Assembly: GCA_001051155.2 (NCBI GenBank)
Contig: JYIP02000009.1
Location: forward strand, 1,116,001-1,180,000
Direction of reading: 5' to 3'
Source of the DNA: Chrysoporthe austroafricana
Taxonomy: Eukaryota; Ascomycota; Sordariomycetes; Diaporthales; Cryphonectriaceae
DNA: 64,000 bases
Shown in pieces: positions 24,748 through 33,863 of this stretch. How positions within the stretch are numbered: position 1 is the first letter of the stretch; every line of letters starts with the position of its first letter. The notes under the pieces are model-generated. The model searched no databases. It had not been told where the DNA came from and saw only the letters and a program-made list of their open reading frames with translations. Position numbers and translations under genes: made by a program.

Positions 24748-25890
24748 ATTCGAAATTATAATAAGATTGCATATTCCTTTACGGACTTTATAAAAAAAGA
24801 CCGGAAATTCGAATAATTTTCGGAAATATAAAGAGCATTCGATAAGATTAAAAAGCGAATTACGTTAGAACTTATCTTTTGCGAAATAAACCCAGAAAAA
24901 CCTTTTGAAATTAAAACCGATATATCCGACTATATATTAAGTAAATAGCTAGGCTAACGAAATAGTTAAAGATATTTTAAAATTATTAGCAATTTTTTAA
25001 AAAAACTAAACGGCTTAGAATTCAATTATAACATTTCAAATAAAGAATTAATAGCAATTATTAAAGCATTCGAAAAATAGCAATACTATTTAATCGGAAT
25101 TAAATATTAAATTATAATATATTCCGACTATAAAAACTTAATAATATTTATAATAACGAAAATTCTGAATAAATAATAAGTTAAATAAGCAAAATTTCTT
25201 TTATAATTCGACTTGAAAATTAAGCATTGCAAAAGATTTGAAAATAATAAAGCAAATATATTTAACAAACATTTAGATTATCGAAATACGGAATTAAAAG
25301 AATTTCAAAATATCTTTCGGCAAAATAAAAATAGCAATTTTATAAACGAAATTAGAAAATTCAATACAATTATTAAAATTAGCAATAACGAAAAGAAACC
25401 GGAAAATATAACCTTTAAAAAACAAAATAAATATATTAGAACTATATATAATGTATTAGCATATAGCTATTAAAGAATTAGAATTATATATAAAAGAATT
25501 AAAAAATATTGGAACTTTTTAGAATTAAAGTAAAGAATTGAAAGAATCTTATAAAAATACAATAGCTATAAAAAAAACAAAATTAAATATTACAAGCTTT
25601 ATAAATTGCTTTAACCGCTCTTTATTCTTGAAATAATTTGGCAATCTATTAGTTAAGATTTTATTATTAAGCTATTTCTCTTACGAAAATTCTTAATTAA
25701 AATGCAATATAATAGCATTTTAATAATAATTTGCAAATTAAGCAAGTATATTTATTTCTTCCTTTATAAAGAAAGCAGTATAATAGAAAATCTTATATAT
25801 ATATTTTTCAGAATAATTATAGCCAATTATAATATGCTTAAAGAAATTATTTCCGATAAAAATAGGAAATTCGTATTAAATTTTTAAATT
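24748..25890 (+). pseudogene. RNase H and integrase remnants, copy 4
   Basis: Two unbroken pieces are 25,213-25,473 (KIKHCKRFENNKANIFNKHL: the end of RNase H, where active copies read GxxNxxADALSR) and 25,702-25,887 (integrase core: YNSILIIICKLSKYIYF, then EEIISDRD-like as KEIISDKNRKFVLNF). The acidic residue at the first position and one Asp of the second are lost. Further integrase C-terminal sequence with PVFHISLFE lies near 26,430-26,480. The domain order is normal for Ty3/gypsy. Confidence 0.84.
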
Positions 25891-27229
25891 TTATTTATAA
25901 AACTATTCGAAATATAATAAAAGATATTTATAGCATTTTATTTATAAACGAATAAATAAACAAAACGGATAAACTAAATTATTAAATAATATTTACGATA
26001 TTATATAAATTATAAATAAAATAACTGGATTAACTTATTATTACTAATATAATTTGCATATAATAGCGCAAATATAAGTATAATAAAGAAATTATTATTT
26101 TACGCATTTTATAATTATAACTCGATAGCTTATTATAATAAATTATTAAGAGCAAATGTAGAAATAGCGGAAAAACGGATTAAGAAAATTAAGGAAATTT
26201 AAGAAAAGTTTTAGAAAGAATTGAAATTCGTATAAAAAAAATAATAAAATATATTAATTCCAAAAAGATTGAAAAACTAATCCTATAAGAAAAAAATAAA
26301 GTTTACTTTATTCGATAAAAAAAGTATATTAAAATAATAAAACCCTTTTACTTATTGGATTATAAGAAACTTAATTTATTTAAAATCTTAAAAAAATTTC
26401 AAATATTAATTTCGAATTTATATTACTTTACAGAATAAGAATCTATCCAGTATTCCATATTTCGCTTTTCGAATTAATATTTGCTTTTATAAAAAGGCGA
26501 ATATCGGTATAAAATAAATATAAAAGTATATAAATCAAAGGTAAATATTCGGCTTAAACAATTATATAAGCACAAATAAAAAGGAGATAAGAAAAGGGTT
26601 AATTTCTGTAATATTGGTTATTGTATTATCGTTGTTTTTTTTTTTCTTTCTATTTATTAAGAGTGGGCGAAAGGCGAAATATATATATTTGAAATCTCTA
26701 TCTTTCTCGAATATTCTTTGCCATTTAATTTATAATTATAAGCTATATTTATAAGCATTTATATTATTTGGTTTATCCGTTCGAAAGCAATAGGGAAATA
26801 ATTATTACAATAAGCTTTGCATTACGCAAGCTTGCTATTTTTTATTTATTAACTTTTCTTCTTTTAATTATTTAAGCTTTTTATATTATTTATATATATA
26901 TTTATATATTATTATAAAGCTTATTATTTATATTTTTATTATATTAATTATTTATATATATATGCTTATAGCTTTAATTCAAATAAATAAATTACGTACA
27001 AATTATAAATAACGAGTTAGAATACGAAGTCGAACAAATCTTTAAATATTAAAATATAAAGAATACTTAATTAAGTAAAAAGGATATTATTCGAACGAAA
27101 ATAGCTAAAAGCTAATTAATAATTTAAATAATATATAATAAATGCTAGAAAACTATTAGAAAAAGCAATTTACTAACTAGCTAAAGAAATAATTAAATTT
27201 AGAAAGACTTGCTATAGCTTTATACTTTA

Positions 27230-27800
27230 TAAACAAGTCGATAGAAAATTAGTTTATTTCGGAACCAAATTGCTGCAAAGCAATATCCAGATCAAAATTC
27301 TTAGGAAAAAGACTTTCAAGAACTAAAGGCTTCATAATGCAATATTCAATTTCGGCCTTGCAATATTCCTTTTCGGCCTTTTCCGCTTCCAATTATTCCA
27401 AATCTTCTATATTATTAATCTCTCGGCAAATAGCCCGTATTATTTTCTTATACTATATGCGCTTTTAATAATGCAAACGAAATACTTTCTTTTTTACAGT
27501 TTCTAATTTATTTTCTAGCCTCTAATATTAATAAGCTATTTTACGCAATTTATTAAGAATAATCCTTAAAATATTATACTGAAATCGATTAAGTCGTATA
27601 TATTTCGAATAATATAAGGAATCGCATTTAGAAACTTAATAATTAAAGATGCTATAACCTTTGCAAAATAAATAAGAAGGTATTTGCATAACGCATTATA
27701 AAACCGCTTCTAAAAAGGAATTGCAATATTAAGTTTTGGTCGAATAAGAAAAACGGGTTTTTTATACTCTATTCGATATCCTAATTAGAAAAGTATAAAC
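27230..27800 (-). pseudogene. Antisense ORF relic between integrase and 3' LTR of copy 4
   Basis: On the strand opposite to copy 4, a protein-like frame runs about 27,800 to 27,230 with only TAA/TAG interruptions. Readable parts are CDSLYYSKYIRLNRFQYNIL (about 27,570-27,630), RAICREINNIEDLE and EKAEKEYCKAEIEYCIMKPL (about 27,315-27,440), and LFPKNFDLDIALQQFGSEI. It resembles a charged helical protein and I cannot name it. It could be captured host sequence, an extra gene of this family or an older repeat; it has not been seen in copies 1-3 because their 3' ends are outside the window. Confidence 0.5.
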
Positions 27801-27868
27801 GATAAGCAAGAATTATTAGAAACTTTATAAAAGGTTATTGGAAATAATAACTAATAAGAAAAGAATAA

Positions 27869-28346
27869 TATTATAAATTAATATAGAAATTAAAATACGT
27901 AATGTAAAAAAGAAATTACTAAAATATAATACTTTTAGCTTTGCCGAAAAAACTTATAAATATTTATATAATTAAAGGATAAAATTAAATAAAATACGGC
28001 TTATTAGATTATTAAATAAGTTAATAAGCCAAGCTTATTAGATTATTAAATAAGTTAATAAATTAAGCTTACCGGATCGCTTAATAAGCAAGTAATCTTA
28101 ACTGAAAAGCTAAATATATAAAGATAAAATATTTATTAAATAGATTGCTATAGCTTTTCAGTTATAAATTTAAGTACTATTTGAACCTTAAGAATTATTT
28201 AAATAATAGCCGCTATAAGCTTATAAATATTGCGAAAACTCTATTAAAGTATTTCGGTATTTAAGGCTTATATTTAGCATTGCTTTTATTAATATAAACC
28301 CTTTAACTTTACAATATATTTTAGGATTGCTGCAGCGTTTATAACA
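27869..28346 (+). repeat. 3' LTR of Ty3/gypsy copy 4
   Basis: 478 bp from TATTATAA (27,869) to TTATAACA (28,346); the right end keeps the undecayed ...ATAACA. It is reverse-homologous to the three minus-strand LTRs. It contains a 13-nt perfect inverted repeat, AACTGAAAAGCTA at 28,100-28,112 and TAGCTTTTCAGTT at 28,151-28,163, and two copies of a 30-bp motif (CTTATTAGATTATTAAATAA) at about 28,007 and 28,040. The predicted target duplication is TCTTT at 28,347; its partner would be left of the window. Confidence 0.8.
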
Positions 28347-29860
28347 TCTTTATTAAAAGCAGTAAGTTCGATAAAGTATTAAGTTATATTTCTTTCGTAT
28401 TTAAAGTTTATTATTTTCCGGGAATTAATATAAAGAGCGGATAAGTCTGTAAAGCGTTTTTGAAATGCTATCGAATAAGCTAACTAGCAATCTTTTCTTC
28501 TTAGATTGCGAAATTGCAAAGCTTTGGATTAATGCTAGAAGCGGGCTTTTTCGGTAAGCAGCAAGCCTATTCAATTAATCTTTTGGAAGTTTCAAAAAAA
28601 GCTATCAGTATAAGTTTTTATATAAGAAACGATAGCTAAATACTATAATCGGAATTTCGCTAAGTCTTTTCTATTATAAGTTAAAGGCTTATTCAGATAA
28701 ACCGGATTAATTTGAATATTTAGCCGGGGCAGCTAGCGCAGAAAGTTTAAGAGCTTATAAGTATTTTTGTTTCTATCGAGCGAAAGGTTTCGGTTTGCAA
28801 GAGGTTTTGATAAAAGCTTTCTTAATAGGCCTTTAAAGGGCTTATCGGAATTTGAATTATTTAAGTCCGAATTAAAGGGTTCCGGAATATAAAATCGTTA
28901 GAGTAAAGCAGAACTTGAACGGAAGGCTTCCGTTTTTGCCATTTCAAATTATACGCGTACCGCATTCGCAATACGGCTCGTATAAAAAGCTAGGATATCG
29001 GCATTAATAAAAGGAATATTGGTTTCAAGCTGGGTTTTTAAGGAAGAATACTTAATAAAAGGTATTATTAAAACTAAAGCGGTTAATTTAACGCATTTTT
29101 ATAAAACGGCCTTTATTTTTAAACTAGCAATAATAAATGCTATTTTAAGCTATTAATAAGACTATTTTTATGCTCGGTATTCCTGGATAGCTTTATAAAA
29201 TAAACGCTTTATATTATTTATTTGCCGATATCTTGTTTTATTCAGATTTTCAGGATTGATATATTCTCGAGCTAGGAAGTTATTAATTCGGGCTTCGGTC
29301 TGGCTTGCTTAGCTGCTAATATCTTTTTTGAAAGCTTCGTTTGAAGCAGCTTTTTTTTCAAAGGATTGAATTGCTTAATGCTGCTTACGGATAGCCCGAC
29401 TTATATTATCGATAGCTTAAGCCTGTTTTTCTTTATTATTAGTAAGGGTAGCGATTGTTTTTTAGATTTTTTCGGCAAAAGAAAAGCTGGCCTGCTTGAT
29501 TTCTTGCTAGAACCGATAGACTTATTATTGCATTATTTCGAAGCCGGCTCGGTATATGGAAATTATAGTATTATAATTATTCCTTATAGCGGAATATTGT
29601 CCTTTAAGGTTTTTGCAAACGGCATAATTGTCCAGTTATTCTTTATTAATATTTCGGATAAGCGTTTTGACAGCTTCATAAGAGTTAAGAAGGCTTTAAT
29701 AGATTTGAACTATCCATTCAAATAGGCTTATAATAATTATTTCGCTTTGAGCAAAGTCGGGAACGTCCTGTATAATAACCTCAAAATCTTACGGATTGTA
29801 AAGGATAAAAGCGTTAGCCTGCAGCCGCTTTAAGGGTTATCGAAATATATTAATATTTAC
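28347..29860 (-). pseudogene. Unidentified coiled-coil ORF interrupted by copy 4
   Basis: A long minus-strand frame with RIP-type stops, less decayed than its neighbours. From right to left: DFEVIIQDVPDFAQSEIIII (about 29,735-29,790), LIRNINKE, then a Gln/Lys/Glu-rich helical stretch with QAIDNISRAIRKQH and FEKKAASNEAFKKDISS (about 29,300-29,450), then RFYIPEPFNSDLNNSN (about 28,850) and NITQYFIELTAFNKDVINAA near 28,360-28,400. The end at 28,347 coincides exactly with the copy 4 LTR, so the rest should lie on the far left of the nest. It may be the gag of another retroelement or a host gene. No family was recognised with confidence. The plus ORF 29,366-29,725 is its shadow. Confidence 0.55.
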
Positions 29861-29989
29861 GAAAGGTTTTACTAATAGAATAATAAGTAGTGAAAGTAAA
29901 AGCGCGCTTCGTTACTATAATAGTGCCTTATTATCTGAAAAGTTGCGAAATTCTTCCCTTATCTAAGCTTGGAAGCCAGTCAGCCGACA

Positions 29990-30420
29990 GGAAAGGGTAT
30001 TAAGGTTTAACTTGCCGGCAAGTACAAGGAAGAGCTGTAATTAATAGAAAGATTCCTAAGCGAAAAGGGGTAAAGAGAAATAGCGGAATAGCGGTCGCTT
30101 AAAGGGTCTTAACAGTTATTTGTTACAAGGGCAGAAGTTTATGCTTGGAAAGGGTCTTTATTTAACGATAACTATTAAGGTATTCTAAGGAATGCTGAAA
30201 AACCAGGTCCATCCTTGATCCGATAGGCGCGTTCCCGTCATACTTATAGACCTTGGTTTTCGATATTTGCCTCAAGCATTTATTGCACAGCCTCCTTCTT
30301 TATGCAGTTGGGCATCTTTCCTCTTGCCGTTGGGCGGGTCTTCATGCCTAACGGCGCGTAACTCGCAATGCCTTAATACCCTTTCTTTCCTAGGGCACCC
30401 TTAGGTGTCCGTGTAACAGA
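29990..30420. other. AT/GC compartment boundary
   Basis: Between about 29,990 and 30,420 the base composition rises from roughly a quarter GC to more than half. ACA/TGT trinucleotides, nearly absent to the left, become common after about 30,030. This marks the edge of the RIP-affected block. No gene is seen here. Confidence 0.75.
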
Positions 30421-33400
30421 TATCTTCAGTGAGCAGCGGTCCAGTATGCTCTGAGGGTAGAGGTAATAACACACCTGGGATCGCCCAGATGTCTCTGTAT
30501 ATCCTGAGAAGTGGTGATCCTATCGGGAGAAAGCTCCCAAGTTCGGAGCGAGGCGCTACTACGCTCATACGCGGCCCTAAGCTGGGCTGGCGATCCGTCC
30601 AGGAGCAATATTGCCGTGAGTGACTGGCTCGATTAGTATCCTCGCACATAAGAGCAACGACCAAGACGAACCATCGGAACCTCGTTGTGCTGGTCCTCGT
30701 CCTGTACTAAAGCATATGTGACATGGTTTTTAGCTAGGAGACTGTTGAATACTGCCCTTGAGTCCATATCAGGTCGGAGCAGATGTGATCGAGCTAGAGA
30801 GAAACCAGGACGAGCTCAGTGCAGGAGGAAGGAAGTTGAGGAGTCGCCGTGGAGAGACAGCATGATGGCTACGTCCTCCACTCGAGGCACTCGAGGATCC
30901 CTAGTTTATATGTATGGAGTCTAGACGGGACTTGGTCGAACGTCTAGGCAGAGATGAGGCCGAGAGGGGGGAGGGCAGAGCAGGCGCGCAGTAGAGGTGG
31001 CCGTGAGGGTGGAGGCCGTTGACGCGCACAAAACGATGACAAGCAGGGCCGCGACAGGCGAGCAGGAGAAGGGGGAGGGGGATGCGATGGTGACCATCAT
31101 GCTCGTTCCCAAAAGGGCATCCGCACGCGGACACAGGCTTTGCAGGAGGAGCACAGAACCGGGTGGTGAGCTGGACTGTGGTATCGACAGCTAGTCAGCA
31201 ATCCTGCCCAGAAACTTGCTTCGTCGGCGACAGAGGCACAGAGCGGCCCGCAAGACACCGGCGTTGGCATGACTAGAGGTATAGTCCAGCTTCGGGGAGA
31301 TGCCGTCAGGTACCCCAGGCAAAGACGGCCAAACACGAACAGCGACGACACCACGAGGGTACGGATGTAGGATGCAGGGTAAGGCCAGGCGAGACGATGC
31401 GAAGCAGCGACTCTGGACCCCACCCGGACGTCGAACGCCTGGGCTGCCAGGATGGATAGATGCAGCATCTCCACCCGAGGCTCATGATGCCTTGTATCGG
31501 GATCCGAATGACACGAGAGCCGTCTCGGCTGCGGTGAAGAGCTGGCGCCGTACGTGGGGACGGAGGATATCGCGAGACGAGCGTGCTAAGTACGACGTGC
31601 GCGTCCTGTTGGGTGGTCGGATCAGGGTGAAGCATGCGCCGCACCGCGAGGTACGTCCTATACGATTGATTGATTGATTGATTACATGCATGTGCATGTG
31701 TAAGTCGTCATGTGGGGGATGCCAGTGGGAAGGGGAATGTGGATCGCCACATGGTCATGACGGCATGAAAAATCCTGTCGCGGCGATGCCTGGCCCGGCT
31801 TACCTGCACCCTCATCCCTCGGGTCTGCCGTAGGGCTGAAGACCAGAAGAAGTCGGTGGCAGGATGAAGGCGAGGCGACGAGGTCCCGAGGTCCACGGAG
31901 CGAGCGAGTGGTTGGGCGAACGACATTCCTCGGCAGGGCCCACTTCTTCGTTCATCTCTGACCCCAGGCCAGCCTTGAGCGATCATTGCTGCGCAGCAAG
32001 TACAATAGCATATGAGTGAGTAGTTACGGTATCTATCTAGGGTCGCCTCAACCCCGGGCTCGCCGCCCTGCTTGCATGGCTGCATGATGCATCCAACGCT
32101 GCCAGAGCCGTTGTGGCGTGCACGCGAAGATCCACTTTGCATATAGTCTCCGGCGCCACAGTGCTTAGGTCCCACCCCGACAGCCAGGCACTCCACATCT
32201 CCTCGATATAGTACAACACGTCCAACCCATCCATCCCATCCCGCCTCCCCTTCCCACTTCTCTGGCCTGCCTGAGGAATACGCAGACACTCGAGCGGACC
32301 GTAGTCGTCTGCCTGGCTCGGGACGAGAAGGCGCCTCCTGCTGTGCGGCTGTGTTTGCTCGGTTATTTCCTGTAAGCCTCGCAAGCCTCGCAAGCCTCCA
32401 ACCAGGGTCACCTGCGCTGGCCGCCACATCTAGTGCAACAACACCCTATGGCTGTGGCGCTCGTCTGCCGACACCAATATCTCATCTTCAGCAACGGGAC
32501 TCCACGGGAGGGTTGGCACCAGCAATGGAATGGCGGCTGCAGTGGGGGCCGAGGATCCCTCTGATCTCTAATGCCACAAGCTGTTACCCCCGGCGGCCAG
32601 ATCGTGATAGGTGGCTCTGATCTCCCCGGTATGCCATCACCATACCAAGACCCTGCCCCCATGGTCTGCTTCAGGCCCTGCCTCCTTCTCAGTGTCTTCG
32701 TTGCGGTCAGCGTCAGCTGTTGGGCTTTGTCGGTCGGGTTCCTGCAGTCTGGTGGTGCTGCCCATGCATGAGATGCATGAGACACATACAGGCACGCAGG
32801 CGCTGTACGAGGCTGCGGTCTGTAAGTCGAGGCCGACTTCGAGTCTGGCCACCATAGACCGGATGCCTGACCGCACGCCTCGTCTCCAGCGTGAGATCCC
32901 CCGCCATGGCTCGGCTCCATCTCAAACTTGAGCATTCACAGCACCCGTGGCTGAGATCTGGGAGCCTGTCTCTACAATCTTTCGTCGGACAGACCATCGC
33001 CTCTTGTCTTGGTCTGCAATTTGGCTGCTCGTCTCGTGTCACCATCTCCATGCGTATGCCGCCCTCGTCTGCATGCGTCCACCTTGTGGCTTGCACGCAC
33101 TGCTACCTGTCTCGTGATTCTTGGTAGCTAACACCTGCAACGGCTCGTCTAGCACAGGCATGTCTCTTCGGCATCTTCCTTGCCCCAGCTTCATGGCCAG
33201 GCCCCTTCTTCCCCGATCTGCTCATCCACTCCGGCCGGCCGACAGACTGCTGATCCGCGTCGTGATATCTGGCACACAGAAACAGGGTTTCCCCTTTGGG
33301 GTCTCATGTGTATATATCTCCCGGAGGGCTGTCCATGCTTCGTGGTCTGAGTCGGCATCGTAGCATTGACCCTTTCCATTCAACTGTCTTGTGCCGTGGA

Positions 33401-33700
33401 GATTGTATGGTTCAGATGCATCTTGCCGCGTCCCTGGAGGTGTAGGATCGTCACATGAGATTCTTCCTCTAGCCCATAGCAGGTGCCTTGAGGTGATTCA
33501 CCTAGCATGAGTCTTGTCTTCCGTCATCTTATTACCTGCAATCAAAGCCCGAGTCTGCCCCCTACCTACTGGGTCTTCCCCACGCCACACGGCCGCCGTT
33601 GACCCAGCGGTTCCGGCACATGAAAGCTTGTCGGAGACAAGGCTCGCGATGCCCGAGACATGATGGTAGTGATCATGGCCTGTGTCCTCGCCCTCTCTGC
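30421..33700. other. Intergenic, GC-rich, no supported gene
   Basis: Many short overlapping ORFs occur on all frames with no domain, signal peptide or credible splice structure (for example 31,708-32,427 minus). A (GATT)n microsatellite is at about 31,665-31,684, followed by ATGCATGTGCATGTG. I saw no tRNA or rRNA. Confidence 0.55.
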
Positions 33701-33707
33701 TATAAAG
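33701..33707 (+). promoter_or_regulatory. TATA-like box upstream of the surface-protein gene
   Basis: TATAAAG at 33,701, about 157 nt before the chosen ATG at 33,864, followed by a C/T-rich stretch (33,760-33,845) typical of fungal transcription starts. Positional inference only. Confidence 0.4.
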
Positions 33708-33863
33708 TAGGATCAGTCGTCGGTAGACCTCCATCTAATGGCCTTGGACGTCGCCTAACTCGCGTCTCTCCTTCTCATCATCGTTCTCTTTCTTTGACTC
33801 CCCCCAACCTGATCGGACTCACTTCTGTCGTTCTTTTTCTCGTTGCGCCTTGTAGTAGTGGCC

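Larger units (their letters stand above)
24743..28346 (+). mobile_element. Ty3/gypsy LTR retrotransposon copy 4, right segment (RNase H, integrase, 3' LTR)
   Basis: This is the continuation of copy 4 after the nested element. The plus strand reads FIRNYNKIAYSFTDFIKKD and KPFEIKTDISDY (start of RNase H), then KIKHCKRFENNKAN (end of RNase H), the integrase (25,620-25,890 and on), and a C-terminal YPVFHISLFE motif near 26,450. A 1.3-kb tail follows with an antisense ORF, then the 3' LTR at 27,869-28,346. With copies 1-3 this allows a full-length estimate of about 7.8 kb for the family. Confidence 0.87.

Noticed and set aside
1..30000. Mitochondrial origin of the AT-rich part
   Set aside because: Recognisable Ty3/gypsy proteins read in the standard code, LTRs with target duplication and transition-only decay indicate nuclear RIP DNA.
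30401..30760. Possible rRNA fragment or small gene at the compositional boundary
   Set aside because: No conserved rRNA stretch could be recognised, and ORFs overlap on three frames without domains.
31300..33130. Cluster of 60-240 codon ORFs on both strands
   Set aside because: Overlapping frames in GC-rich DNA, rich in Arg/Pro/Ser, with no domain, no start context and no splice pattern.
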